The notes beneath the pieces were generated by a model. That model made no database searches, was not told where the DNA came from, and saw nothing but the letters and a program-made list of their open reading frames with translations. Shown here piece by piece: positions 1 through 9,222 of a DNA stretch of 64,000 nt. The first letter of the stretch is position 1, and each line of letters begins with the position of its first letter. The position numbers were made by a program, and so were the translations under genes. The DNA is from Paenibacillus alkalitolerans (lineage in GTDB: Bacteria; Bacillota; Bacilli; Paenibacillales; YIM-B00363), in assembly GCF_016482785.1 (NCBI RefSeq), contig NZ_JAEMXM010000001.1, positions 248,001 through 312,000 of the forward strand, written 5' to 3'.

Positions 1-1
1 C

Positions 2-646
2 ATTCTCTATTCGATACCAAGTGCCCCGTTTATTGATAAAAAGAACAGGTTGTTGATCCCGCTTCGTTTAGTGGAAGATCTCATGGGTGGTTCTGTTGAT
101 ACAAAAACAAATACAGCATCGTTGGATCATAAGTTTCAGTTCACCGTCGGCTCTACAACAGCGATTGTGGATGACACCGTAGTCAAAATGGATACCATGC
201 CCGTGTTAAAGGATGGCGTCATATTCATTCCTTTAAGATTGTTCTTGGATCACACCGATTTAAAATGGGAATGGTCTACGAAATATAAGTATCTGCATCT
301 TAAGGACAAACGTATTGTAAAAGGAAAGCCGTTTGAGCAGTTTGCAGGAAACGATTTTACCGTAACAGTTTCAGATAATGCTTTTCATTTAAAATCGTTT
401 ATGGTCAAAGAAGAGGTGCTGACTATCAAGGCTCTCAATATTTCCGGGAAAGACATCGAATCTGGAAAAGCCGATATCCAACCCTTGGTTTCGTATAGAA
501 GAGGCGGCCATTCGGTTGACTCATATACACGCTCGAATTATCCGCCGTTGCCGGCTGTGGAGAAAGACGATGAGGTCATAAAACGTTCAACTATGTATGT
601 TTCGGATGCTTCCTACATCATTTCTGTTGGAAGAGAACTAAAATAA
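2..646 (+). CDS. Stalk-domain (copper amine oxidase N-terminal-like) protein, 5' end cut by window edge
   Basis: The frame is open to the first bases of the window, so the gene starts upstream. The visible protein begins SAPFIDKKNRLLIPLRLVED, which is the usual pattern of the copper-amine-oxidase N-terminal-like stalk domain (a P.I...GRLLVPLR.. block). A second PLR motif, VIFIPLRLFLDHT, follows at about residue 75 of the visible part, with the WEW..KYKYLHL strand. These domains are common in secreted and cell-wall proteins of Paenibacillus and have no catalytic role. The C-terminal 100 residues are not recognised. A signal peptide would lie outside the window. The family call is firm; the function is unknown. 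Confidence 0.75.
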   Translation: MLYSIPSAPFIDKKNRLLIPLRLVEDLMGGSVDTKTNTASLDHKFQFTVGSTTAIVDDTVVKMDTMPVLKDGVIFIPLRLFLDHTDLKWEWSTKYKYLHLKDKRIVKGKPFEQFAGNDFTVTVSDNAFHLKSFMVKEEVLTIKALNISGKDIESGKADIQPLVSYRRGGHSVDSYTRSNYPPLPAVEKDDEVIKRSTMYVSDASYIISVGRELK

Positions 647-1087
647 TGCCGAATCACAAGACGGGTGTTCATCTATCAGCCTTACCGAGAGGACTCCCAC
701 TTAGTTAAACACACAACAAACACCTACCCCAATAACCCAAAATATGTTAAACTTAATTAGAACAAACGTTTGGGTTCGGGGAGGTGAGATTATTGGGATT
801 GAGGGGTTGGACGATAACAAGGCCGTCAACGTGTCAACTCCGCTGGTGTCAAGCCTTCGGTAATTGGTACGATGGATACAGCAGAAACTCCCACTTCGAC
901 CGGAGCGTTCGCGAAGGTATGTGTCGGGAGTATTCATTAAGGTCCCTATATCATTAACGGATAACGAATAGTAAAGTTACAATTCGAGACATAAACGGCT
1001 ATCAAATCGCTATCGGTGGAGGTGTTGTTAATAAACAACTTATTTCGAGTTAAAAGGACATATGCCAGATAAAGGGAGATGAATGTT
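647..1087. other. Intergenic stretch, possible TnpB tail remnant
   Basis: No convincing gene. From about 810 to 935 one frame reads GRQRVNSAGVKPS...GSIH and stops. The VNSAG.KP part resembles the INACG..VRP tail of IS605-type TnpB proteins, so a decayed transposon end (with or without its guide RNA) is possible but weakly supported. The short palindrome TTGTTAATAAACAA lies near 1025. Confidence 0.25.
760..771. promoter_or_regulatory. LexA/SOS-box-like palindrome
   Basis: GAACAAACGTTT matches the core of the Bacillus SOS box (CGAACRNRYGTTYC) except at its outer bases. A good ribosome binding site (GGGGAGGTGAG) follows, but only a 60-codon frame starting with GTG lies downstream. It may be a remnant of an SOS-controlled gene or a chance match. 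Confidence 0.25.
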
Positions 1088-2353
1088 TTGAACAAGCCAT
1101 TAGCAAAAATGCCTTCCGGCACGCTATTTGTCAAAGATCTGCAGGAATCGATCAAGTGGTACAATAAGGCGTTTGGATTTCAGGTTGTATCCATCAATCC
1201 AAACTTTTCCACAATGGAGTATGCACCCGGACGATGCCTGTTTTTTAACAAGGATGAGAAATCATCACGAAAGTTAGTCTTCTTTTGTAAAAATATCGAA
1301 GCGTTAAGAAGGCAACTAGTATATGCAAATGTAGAAATGGCGGTCGATGAAGAGTCTCTAATAAAAATAATAGATTTAAACGGTAACATAATCGAAGTTT
1401 GGAATAATAAATACGAGATGAATCGCTTTCAAGCTTCCATGCCGGACTTTTTTGTAAATGTTCTGATTCGGTGCAGATTAGAATCCAGAGGCGACATGCA
1501 TCTATTAGCACGTTCTATTAAAGATGATATTGAATTTGAAGAAGTGTCGGAAGAACTACAGGCTTGGTGCCAACAACATAATATTCCTGTTATGGGTGAA
1601 CCGTTTATTACCTCTCAATATTCAGGGCAAGTTAGGGATGAGCCTTATGTTCATACAAAACCATCAGGCCAAATCGATAAAGTGTATGCCTGCATTCCCT
1701 TAAAAAATATCCCTAGAAACGATCTGCCTGCAGATTCAGAATACATTTATATTCCTCCTCAAGATTATACGGTATTTCCAATAGACTATACATACATTGA
1801 CACGCTGCGAAATAACGAATTAAGACGCAGGTCACACTTTATGAACCCATTCTTCAGAAGGCCTGAAGGCTCCTTTTACATTCATGAGGTTTATAAGGAT
1901 GATTTTATCTATGCCTATATCCCTTATGAATGGTGCGAGGGAAAGCGCGGACATAACGCCCATGAGAGCGCTCCATTGGGCCAGGGAGCAGTTCCTAGAC
2001 AATATCTTGACATGCTATTCAGCACGTTATACGCAAGTGATCCGCTTGCAACAGCAAATTGGTTCGGGAAAGTTCTAGGCAGCCAAATGGTAGAGGAATC
2101 ACCAACGGGTATTGTTATGCAAATTTCTCATGGAGCTTACTTAATGATTAGCACGAATGAGGATTCTCCAAGAGGATTGAGCCTGATTAGTGATCACACT
2201 GAAGAACTAAAAAAGCAACTGGCAGAGATAAATATCGAGCTTACTGCTCAAGACCAGAATAACTGGTTTGCATTTAAAGGTCCGGATAATAATGCGATAG
2301 ATGTTTGGCGTGGTGGATTTGGTATGGAGAGAATTTCAATTTTTATTGTCTGA
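1088..2353 (+). CDS. VOC - GyrI-like - VOC fusion protein
   Basis: About 421 residues. Residues 8-105 form a vicinal-oxygen-chelate (glyoxalase/bleomycin-resistance) fold: TLFVKDLQESIKWYNKAFGF, then IIDLNGNIIEVW. The middle (about 120-300) has the look of a GyrI-like/AraC-effector small-molecule-binding domain, with a Y.YIPPQDYTVFPI strand and the closing FIYAYIPYEW. Residues 310-415 are a second VOC half (MLFSTLYASDPLATANWFGK, FKGPDNNAIDVW). Start: the ATG at 1079 lies directly against AAAGGGAG, while the TTG at 1088 has 9-nt spacing, so TTG is preferred. No metal-binding role is claimed because the usual His/Glu ligands are not obvious. A drug- or metabolite-binding protein is the inference. 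Confidence 0.7.
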   Translation: MNKPLAKMPSGTLFVKDLQESIKWYNKAFGFQVVSINPNFSTMEYAPGRCLFFNKDEKSSRKLVFFCKNIEALRRQLVYANVEMAVDEESLIKIIDLNGNIIEVWNNKYEMNRFQASMPDFFVNVLIRCRLESRGDMHLLARSIKDDIEFEEVSEELQAWCQQHNIPVMGEPFITSQYSGQVRDEPYVHTKPSGQIDKVYACIPLKNIPRNDLPADSEYIYIPPQDYTVFPIDYTYIDTLRNNELRRRSHFMNPFFRRPEGSFYIHEVYKDDFIYAYIPYEWCEGKRGHNAHESAPLGQGAVPRQYLDMLFSTLYASDPLATANWFGKVLGSQMVEESPTGIVMQISHGAYLMISTNEDSPRGLSLISDHTEELKKQLAEINIELTAQDQNNWFAFKGPDNNAIDVWRGGFGMERISIFIV

Positions 2354-2465
2354 CCTGGGTGAGGAAAACCCGGAACCGTACCGCCCGAAATAAGCCGATT
2401 TATACCCACGCAAATTGCGTGTTTATAATTCCTTTTAATCGAGTAAAATCTTTTTTCCTCCTGGA

Positions 2466-2479
2466 TGTAATCGCTTCCA
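2466..2479. promoter_or_regulatory. cre-like CcpA site upstream of sugar operon
   Basis: TGTAATCGCTTCCA matches the CcpA consensus TGWAANCGNTNWCA at every position but one. It lies 62 nt before the AraC-type regulator, where carbon catabolite repression of a sugar-uptake operon would be expected. Confidence 0.4.
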
Positions 2480-2540
2480 AACGTTGGACGCCTCATGTAA
2501 TATGTAGGGAAACGGCATGGTTCCGCATAGGGGGGCAGTT

Positions 2541-4820
2541 ATGTCTAAGTATTGGATGCGACTCCTTCTTTTCGGTTTTTTTCTGGGCGTCATTCCGGTT
2601 GTGGCGGTCGGGTGGTTCTCCTATTCTATTGCATCCCGGGACATCGAAACGAAAGTGATTGAAGGCAACTCCCAAATTTTGCAACAGACACAGATGCGGA
2701 TCGAGCAAGTCATGAAGTCGGTAGAGCTCGCTTCGATCCAATTCGCGTCGTCGTCGTCGGTAAAACGGAACGCCGGCGCCCGATTGAGCGTAACCGATTA
2801 CGATCAAATCAGTGTGTTATCGAAAGGATTGTCCCATTTGCAGACGCTGACCGGCGTCAAAGAAGCGTGGCTGATTCATTTGGATAACGACTGGATTCTC
2901 AATTTCCGCTATTTTCGGCTGTTCCGCGATTTGCCGGAGCGCGAGACGTTTCTCGACTACGGAAATCATCCGAAAGCGCTGTTTTGGACCCGCGCGGGCG
3001 AGGGGAACCGTTCCGTCATCCGCATGGTCTTAAAAATACCGTCCGTACCCGGGGTTCCTCCGAAGCAGATCATGGCGGTCGACATCCGGTCGCGCGATAT
3101 TCGGGATCAGTTGACATCAAGCGCGGAGCTCGGAAGTCAATTTATTATAACTTCCGCCGGAGAAGACTTGTTCGGCGGGGACGAATCGCCGCCCTATGCG
3201 GGGCTCCGGAAGGAAGTTGCGGACCGCGTCCGGGATTCCGCGCGGCAGACCGGCTTCTTCTATGCGGAGGCCGAGCGTAACAAGTGGGTCGTCATTTACC
3301 GCGTTTCAACATATACAGATTGGATCTACGCTTCGGTCGTCCCATTCGAAGCCGTTACCCTCGAATCGAAACGGATCGCGGCGCTTACTTGGGCGGTTTG
3401 CCTGTCGGTCGCAGCAGTAACAGCGGCCATTGCCTACATCGGAAGTCGAAAAATTTATGTTCCGGTCAGGCGGTTGTTCGAGTTCGCGAGAGGCATGGAC
3501 GCGCCTCAGCATCCGCTGCCGTACGACGAATTGTCGCTGATCGAGACGCGGCTGCGGTATTTGTCGGACAACGGCAAGCGGCTGGAACGACAGCTCCGGG
3601 GACAGTTCGGACAGTTAAAGCAGTTTTTCGTATTGAAGCTGTTCATGGGGCAGGCGCACGAAACCGATTCCGACCACCGCGCCGGTTTGTACGGCTTTCC
3701 GGGCGGATGGAGTCGCCTTGCCGTCATGACGGTCGCAATCGACGCCCGGGAAGGTGAAACGATCCGCGAACGGGATCGTGAATTGCTGCTTTACGCTGTC
3801 GGCAATATGGTGGAGGAATTGCTGCCGCCGCATACGCGCTTCAGTCCGATCGTGCTGGAGCAGTCGCAAGTGACGATCATCGCTGCGGATTCGGACAATG
3901 CGGAGCGGGTCAGGCGGATGCTGCAGGAAACGGCCGAGACGGTCCGCTCGAAGGTTTACGAATATTTGAAGCTGCGTGTCAGTATCGGCATAAGCAAACC
4001 TTACGAGCGGCTGCGCGATACGGCCAAAGCGTACGACGAAACGCTCGAGGCGTTAAAGAGCCGGTACCGGCTCGGCTGCGACGTCATCGTGCATGCCGAA
4101 GACGCGGAGCCGCAGCAAGAAATCGGAGCGGCGGACGTGTTTCAGTTGAGGCGGCTGGAGGAACAGATGATTCACGCCGTAAAGATGGGGGATCCAGGGA
4201 GAGCGGATGCGCTCCTTGAAGAATATATAAGCTCGATCGCTAGCAAGGAATCGTGTTCCCGCGAATATCCGGCGCTTATGGTGCAGTTTATCGCCAAAGT
4301 GTATCAGCTTGTTCAGGAACAAGGCGGATCGATCCGCTTCGCGCTCGGAGAGCGGGCAGACATCGAACATTTTATGAAGCTCGGTTCGTTCGAAGACATC
4401 GCTTCCTGGTTCCGCAACGACCTGTTTGCTCCGTTGTTCGCTTACTTGGAGCGAAGGATGGAGTCGAGGTATACCGACATCGCCGGTCAAATGCTGCGGT
4501 TGATTCATGAGCGGTATGACGATGATTTGTCGCTCGAGGTATGCGCGTCCGCGTTGAATTTTCACCCGGTCTACTTAAGCCGCGTGTTCAAGAAGGAAGT
4601 CGGCGTCGGCTTCAGCGAATATTTGACCGAGTACCGGATCGAGATGGCAAAACGATGGCTCGAGGATACGACGCACAAAATTTCCGATATCGCGGGAAAG
4701 CTGCGTTACGCCAACACGAGCGCGTTCATTCGCACCTTCCGCCGCTCGGTCGGCGTGACGCCGGGACAATACAGGGAACGGCAACAAAGCGTGGAACTGA
4801 ATATGCATCCGGATGCTTGA
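2541..4820 (+). CDS. AraC-family regulator with membrane sensor domain
   Basis: 759 residues from ATG 2541, which follows AGGGGGGC at 5-nt spacing; the earlier ATG at 2517 has no such site. Residues 7-28 are a transmembrane segment, about 30-265 an extracytoplasmic sensor (dCache-like position), and a second transmembrane segment lies near 275-300. A cytoplasmic linker follows. The C-terminal 100 residues are a double helix-turn-helix of the AraC type (LSLEVCASALNFHPVYLSRVFKKEVG, then ISDIAGKLRYANTSAFIRTF). Paenibacillus genomes often place this architecture directly before sugar ABC transporters, as here, so it most likely senses the substrate of the next three genes. It replaces a separate histidine kinase/response regulator pair (YesM/YesN). 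High GC. Confidence 0.9.
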   Translation: MSKYWMRLLLFGFFLGVIPVVAVGWFSYSIASRDIETKVIEGNSQILQQTQMRIEQVMKSVELASIQFASSSSVKRNAGARLSVTDYDQISVLSKGLSHLQTLTGVKEAWLIHLDNDWILNFRYFRLFRDLPERETFLDYGNHPKALFWTRAGEGNRSVIRMVLKIPSVPGVPPKQIMAVDIRSRDIRDQLTSSAELGSQFIITSAGEDLFGGDESPPYAGLRKEVADRVRDSARQTGFFYAEAERNKWVVIYRVSTYTDWIYASVVPFEAVTLESKRIAALTWAVCLSVAAVTAAIAYIGSRKIYVPVRRLFEFARGMDAPQHPLPYDELSLIETRLRYLSDNGKRLERQLRGQFGQLKQFFVLKLFMGQAHETDSDHRAGLYGFPGGWSRLAVMTVAIDAREGETIRERDRELLLYAVGNMVEELLPPHTRFSPIVLEQSQVTIIAADSDNAERVRRMLQETAETVRSKVYEYLKLRVSIGISKPYERLRDTAKAYDETLEALKSRYRLGCDVIVHAEDAEPQQEIGAADVFQLRRLEEQMIHAVKMGDPGRADALLEEYISSIASKESCSREYPALMVQFIAKVYQLVQEQGGSIRFALGERADIEHFMKLGSFEDIASWFRNDLFAPLFAYLERRMESRYTDIAGQMLRLIHERYDDDLSLEVCASALNFHPVYLSRVFKKEVGVGFSEYLTEYRIEMAKRWLEDTTHKISDIAGKLRYANTSAFIRTFRRSVGVTPGQYRERQQSVELNMHPDA

Positions 4821-4839
4821 AGCATCCGGTTTTTTTTTT
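4809..4839 (+). terminator. Rho-independent terminator overlapping the regulator stop
   Basis: CCGGATGCT-TGA-AGCATCCGG followed by ten T. The stop codon of the AraC regulator forms the loop. It separates regulator expression from the transporter genes. Confidence 0.9.
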
Positions 4840-4984
4840 GGCCTGGTTGTTTTCTGCACACGCCAGGTTAATTGCTGCACATCGGGCCGGCCGGTCCACA
4901 AGAAGTTAAGAGGAGATTATGGCGAAACATTACGGTCTCTCCGATAATAAGATGCAAACCAATAACATAACTGGGAGGGGAGTT

Positions 4985-5953
4985 ATGCTGCCGCCATGGT
5001 TTCGCATTCGCATTAACGCAATTGCCTCCGCGCCCGCTCTGAGCCGGAGAGACGGTTGGCTGAAGGACATCGCGCGGGACCGCTGGCTGTATTTAATGCT
5101 TTTGCCGGGCGTCTTGTATTTTATGGCGTTTAAGTATTTGCCCATGTATGGCGTCGTGATCGCTTTTATGGATTACAAACCGTATTTGGGATTTGCCGAA
5201 AGTCCGTGGGTCGGGTGGAAGCATTTCGAACGGTTTTTCGGAGAGCCGCAATTTTGGCAGTTGTTTCGGAATACCGCGGTGCTTGCGCTTTATAATCTGA
5301 TCTTCTTCTTTCCGCTGCCGATTATGCTCGCGCTCTTGCTCAACGAGCTGCGCCGCGAGCGGTTCAAACGGTTCGTGCAGACGTGCGTCTACGTTCCGCA
5401 TTTTGTTTCCTGGGTCGTGGTCGTCGGGATATTTTATTTGCTGTTCACGACCGAAGGGGGCGTAATCAATGAATTGATTTTCCTGCTGACGGGCGAACGG
5501 ATCGCCTTCTTGCTGGAGCCCGAATGGTTTCGGACGATGATCGTTTCTCAGCAAATTTGGAAAGAAGCCGGATGGGGGACGATCATTTTCCTCGCAGCGC
5601 TGGCCGGGGTCGATCTGCAATTGTACGAGGCCGCCCGCATCGACGGAGCGAATCGGTGGCACTTGCTGTGGCACATTACGCTGCCCGCCATCCGCAGCAC
5701 TATTGTCATTTTGCTCATTCTCCGGTTGGGCAACTTTCTCGACAGCGGCTTCGAACAAATTTTCTTGATGCTTACCTCGACGAACCGGGAAGTCGGCGAA
5801 GTGTTCGATACCTACGTCTATATGCGGGGGTTGACGCAAGCGCAGTACAGCTACAGTACGGCGGTCGGATTGTTCAAATCAGTCGTCGGTCTCGCGCTGG
5901 TGGTAGGCGCCAACTGGCTCGCGCGCCGTTCCGGCGAAGAAGGCGTGTATTGA
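4985..5953 (+). CDS. ABC transporter permease, LplB-like
   Basis: Inner-membrane component of a carbohydrate importer (binding-protein-dependent permease, MalF/LplB type). It contains WLYLMLLPGVLYFMAFKYLP at the first helix and the EAA loop LQLYEAARIDGANRWHLLWH, which docks onto the ATPase. About six hydrophobic segments. Two starts are possible: ATG 4919 (AAGAGGAG with 3-nt spacing) and ATG 4985 (GGGAGGGGAG, better spacing). The second gives the usual family length and is preferred. It is followed 36 nt later by a second permease and then a lipoprotein, but no ATPase is encoded nearby, so the complex probably uses a shared MsmX-type ATPase. Confidence 0.92.
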   Translation: MLPPWFRIRINAIASAPALSRRDGWLKDIARDRWLYLMLLPGVLYFMAFKYLPMYGVVIAFMDYKPYLGFAESPWVGWKHFERFFGEPQFWQLFRNTAVLALYNLIFFFPLPIMLALLLNELRRERFKRFVQTCVYVPHFVSWVVVVGIFYLLFTTEGGVINELIFLLTGERIAFLLEPEWFRTMIVSQQIWKEAGWGTIIFLAALAGVDLQLYEAARIDGANRWHLLWHITLPAIRSTIVILLILRLGNFLDSGFEQIFLMLTSTNREVGEVFDTYVYMRGLTQAQYSYSTAVGLFKSVVGLALVVGANWLARRSGEEGVY

Positions 5954-5989
5954 ACGGCGAGATCGACTCTCGGAAAGGAGACATGAAGC

Positions 5990-6862
5990 ATGGTCAAAGA
6001 CAAATCGTTCGGCAGCCGGCTGTTCGACTTCGTCAACGCTTCTGTGCTGCTGGTCGCAGCAATCGTCACGGTGCTCCCGTTTTTTTATGTGATTGCCGTA
6101 TCGTTTACCGATCCGGCCGTAGTGGCCAAGGGCGGCATCATTTTGTTCCCGACAAAGTTTTCGCTTGCGGCCTATGAATACATTTTTTCTACTAATACGT
6201 TAGTGCGAAGTCTGGGCATCACCGTATACATTACGGTCGTCGGCACGCTGATCAATCTTTTGTTCACGTCGTTAATGGCGTACCCGCTCGCCAAGACGCA
6301 TTTGCGCGGCCGCCGTACGGTTCTGTTGGCGGTGTTATTTACGATGCTGTTCGGCGGCGGCATGATCCCGACATATTTCGTGGTCAAAGCGTTCGGGTTG
6401 ACGAATACGCTGTGGTCGCTGATGATACCGAACGCGATCAGCGCGTTTAATTTGATCGTGCTGAAAAATTTCTTCCAGCAAATTCCCGACGGGTTGGAGG
6501 ATTCCGCCAAAATCGACGGCGCGAACGACTTGGGCGTGCTGTTTAGAATCGTTCTGCCGCTGTCGCTGCCCGCCATGGCGACGTTCGCGCTCTTTTACGC
6601 AGTAGGTCATTGGAACACATTTTTCAGCGCCATTCTGTACTTGAACGACAACCGGATGTGGCCGATTCAGGTGCTGCTGCGCGAAGTCGTCATTATGGCC
6701 CAAAGCCGCATCGGGGATGCCGGCTTCGAGGAGACGCAAATCCAGCCGCTAACGATCCGAATGGCGGTCATCGTGTTTGCGACCGTTCCGATCTTGCTCG
6801 TATATCCGTTCTTGCAGAAGCATTTTGCGAAGGGCGTCCTGCTCGGATCGGTGAAGGAATAA
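5990..6862 (+). CDS. ABC transporter permease, YtcP/LplC-like
   Basis: 290 residues, the second permease of the same importer (MalG/LplC type). Six hydrophobic segments are visible. The EAA loop is at GLEDSAKIDGANDLGVLFRI, and the C-terminus ends in FLQKHFAKGVLLGSVKE, typical of this family in Paenibacillus. AAAGGAG lies 9 nt before the ATG. Genes for the partner permease and the substrate-binding lipoprotein flank it in the same direction with short gaps, so the three form one operon. Confidence 0.93.
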   Translation: MVKDKSFGSRLFDFVNASVLLVAAIVTVLPFFYVIAVSFTDPAVVAKGGIILFPTKFSLAAYEYIFSTNTLVRSLGITVYITVVGTLINLLFTSLMAYPLAKTHLRGRRTVLLAVLFTMLFGGGMIPTYFVVKAFGLTNTLWSLMIPNAISAFNLIVLKNFFQQIPDGLEDSAKIDGANDLGVLFRIVLPLSLPAMATFALFYAVGHWNTFFSAILYLNDNRMWPIQVLLREVVIMAQSRIGDAGFEETQIQPLTIRMAVIVFATVPILLVYPFLQKHFAKGVLLGSVKE

Positions 6863-6934
6863 ACGGCATCCGTGCTCCCTGTTGCGTACGGACCGTTCAA
6901 TTACACAGATAGAAGGAAAAAGGAGGCATTCACT

Positions 6935-8461
6935 ATGAGGTTGGATTCGTTTCGCAGGAAAGCATTAATGGCTGCCTGCTTCGCAGCATTGACCGCTGTT
7001 GTTGTAACCGGCTGCGGAGGCAGCGAAGGCGCGAACGCGCCAGCGGAGGAAGGAGGATCTTCCAAAAAGCCGTTCCGCATTACGATCGCGACGTCGCAAG
7101 TGAACGAAATTCCGCCGAACGACAACGAAGTGGAGCTGGCGATCGAGGAGTACACGAATACGGAGCTTGATATGCAGTGGATTCCGAGCTCAGCGTACAT
7201 CGAGAAAGTCAATGTCATGATCGCGTCGGACGAAATGCCGATGATGCTGCGCGTGAAATACGAGCCGCAAATCATCAGCGCGATTCAATCCGGACTGTTT
7301 TGGGAAGTCGGTCCTTATTTGAAGGATTATCCGAATTTGTCCGCACAGCACGAGCAGTATTACGAAAATATTAAAGTGGACGGCAAAATCTACGGGGTGC
7401 CGCTATTTCGCGACATCGGGCGCTCAGCGTTCATTTACCGCAAGGATTGGTTCGACCGGCTCGGTTTGAAGCAGCCGACGACGGCCGATGATTGGTATGA
7501 CGTCTTGAAAGCGCTTGCTCTAAACGATCCGGACCAAAACGGGAAGAAGGATACATACGGCATGATCTTGGACAAAAACGTTAGCGGAGGGACCGCGGCG
7601 ACGTTGACCCGGATCGCTGTCAGCCTCGGCGCGCCGAATATGTGGGATGTGGATGCGGATGGAAAATTCACACCGATATTTATGCATCCGGCACATTTCG
7701 AAACCGTCGAAATATTCCGGAAGCTGTACGAAGAGCAGGCCGTCAACCAGGATTTTGCGGCGCTCGACGGTTCCGAAGCGGAGAAGATGTACGACGCGGG
7801 GCGGGGCGGCGTCCGGATCGCCGTCACCGGCAACGCGAAGAGCATGCATGAACGGCTGGTGAAGACGATCCCGGACGGCGTCTTCGATCTGGAGCCGCTG
7901 CGCGGACCGAACGGCATCCGTCTTCCAGGGCAGGAGGGCAACAACGGATTTTACGTGTTTCCGAAATCGACGGTCAAGTCGGAAGAAGAGCTGAAGAGCA
8001 TCCTGAGCTTTGTCGACAAAATGCTAGACGAACCGATGAGCGTTCTGCAGCTGCGCGGCATCGAGGGAAAACATTTCGTTCGAATTGGTGACGGGAAGAC
8101 GGAATTCAGCGACTTCGACGCGTTCCAACGGGAGGTCAAGCCGTATCGCGACATGCTGTTCAACTTTGAAGGATACAACGTTCCTCCGCTCAAAGACACG
8201 CCGCAAGGGGAGAAGGGCTTGAAGGTCGCTCAAGAGAATCTTAATTACGTGGTGCCTAACCCGGCTCTGACATTGTCGTCGAAGACGTATTCGGAAAGGG
8301 GAGCGGAATTGGACCAAATCATCAACGACGCCGTTATTAAGTATATTATGGGGAAAATCGACCGTAGCGGCTACGACGCCGAAATCGAACGATGGAGAAG
8401 CTCGGGCGGCGGCGACATGATTAAAGAATACGAGGAGGCCTACTCCAAAACAAGGCAATAA
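6935..8461 (+). CDS. Extracellular solute-binding lipoprotein of sugar ABC importer
   Basis: 508 residues. The N-terminus is a lipoprotein signal: charged MRLDSFRRK, a hydrophobic stretch, then VVTGC with the lipidated Cys at about 26. An acidic/Gly linker follows (SEGANAPAEEGGSS). The body has the family-1 solute-binding layout, with VPLFRDIGRSAFIYRKDWFD and a calcium-like DPDQNGKKDTYG loop. Start at ATG 6935, preceded by AAAAGGAGG; an upstream GTG frame extension lacks a site. As last gene of the operon it supplies substrate to the two permeases. The substrate is unknown; related LplA/YtcQ proteins bind oligosaccharides. Confidence 0.93.
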   Translation: MRLDSFRRKALMAACFAALTAVVVTGCGGSEGANAPAEEGGSSKKPFRITIATSQVNEIPPNDNEVELAIEEYTNTELDMQWIPSSAYIEKVNVMIASDEMPMMLRVKYEPQIISAIQSGLFWEVGPYLKDYPNLSAQHEQYYENIKVDGKIYGVPLFRDIGRSAFIYRKDWFDRLGLKQPTTADDWYDVLKALALNDPDQNGKKDTYGMILDKNVSGGTAATLTRIAVSLGAPNMWDVDADGKFTPIFMHPAHFETVEIFRKLYEEQAVNQDFAALDGSEAEKMYDAGRGGVRIAVTGNAKSMHERLVKTIPDGVFDLEPLRGPNGIRLPGQEGNNGFYVFPKSTVKSEEELKSILSFVDKMLDEPMSVLQLRGIEGKHFVRIGDGKTEFSDFDAFQREVKPYRDMLFNFEGYNVPPLKDTPQGEKGLKVAQENLNYVVPNPALTLSSKTYSERGAELDQIINDAVIKYIMGKIDRSGYDAEIERWRSSGGGDMIKEYEEAYSKTRQ

Positions 8462-8793
8462 TTTCGTTCCGCTAGTTTTTTATTTTCGGGAGGGATGTCG
8501 AAATCGGGCAGGAATGAATAGGAATGAGTTGAAATAGTTAAATTAGAGGTTCCTAATCAACTTTGTCTCCAGATGTCGTTGAGTCCAGATTTGTTGAAAG
8601 TCGTGGCGAAGACGGAAATTATATGTGACGCGAGACGAATATTAGAGAAATTGAAATAACAAAGAACGAGAGCATATTGATCCAGCACCAGGAGGCTGCC
8701 GCGGAAATGACCGGCAGTCTTATTCCACTATTGGACCAGATGCTTAAATGATTTATGGAAATAAAAAGGGGTAATTATAAGGAGATGATTGCT
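8462..8793. other. Intergenic stretch with a short coding remnant
   Basis: No intact gene. From about 8650 to 8751 a frame reads EIEITKNESILIQHQEAAAE and on to SLIPLLDQMLK and a stop. This has the look of the C-terminal helix of a lost protein, without a recognisable family. Confidence 0.3.
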
Positions 8794-9039
8794 ATGATGA
8801 AGTGGATAAATGACTTATTTAATAAGAAAGTGGTTATAGTTCATATAACATCTGATCCAGGCGAATCTTTTAAATCGCAACAAAAGCTTCAAAAGGCGGG
8901 TATTAAATTTACGCAGGAAATCGAAAACCAAGGTTCGACTACTTCACAAGCTTACTTTGGAGGAAATGTTCAGCCCATTATGAAATTAAGAGTATCCGCT
9001 GTTGATGAGTATAAGGCAAGAGAAGCGTTAAAAACATAA
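8794..9039 (+). CDS. Small conserved-looking protein, DUF2007-like
   Basis: 81 residues from ATG 8794, 9 nt after AAGGAG; an ATG at 8785 sits too close to that site. The pattern KKVVIVHITSDPGESFKSQQ, then LQKAGIKFTQEIE and IMKLRVSAVDEYKAREAL resembles the small ferredoxin-like DUF2007/GlnB-fold signal proteins of Firmicutes, which have a beta strand followed by a helix packing the L..AGI motif. No catalytic residues are seen. It stands alone between the sugar operon and a Lin0512 gene. Confidence 0.6.
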   Translation: MMKWINDLFNKKVVIVHITSDPGESFKSQQKLQKAGIKFTQEIENQGSTTSQAYFGGNVQPIMKLRVSAVDEYKAREALKT

Positions 9040-9222
9040 GATGAATAAGATTGAGCTGACGGACACCGATATTTGAAATATGTCCCTGCAGGAAACGGGT
9101 CGCGAAGCTTAAGATTCTGTGGTTAAATCTACAGACCGGTGACGGAATACCCTGGGGATCTGCTATACTTGATGGGACAACAATTCATGAAGCGATCGAG
9201 CTTAGAGACGTGAGGTAAGGGA

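Noticed and set aside
701..937. Minus-strand 78-codon frame
   Set aside because: No ribosome site and no family pattern; the plus strand has a better (though weak) TnpB-tail reading.
5093..5839. Long minus-strand frame opposite the LplB-like permease
   Set aside because: It lies fully inside a well-supported plus-strand gene, has Gln/Arg/His-biased composition and no ribosome site; a GC-driven shadow frame.
8990..9222. Riboswitch-like leader before the Lin0512 gene
   Set aside because: Only short stems and a probable -10 box are visible; no conserved aptamer core.
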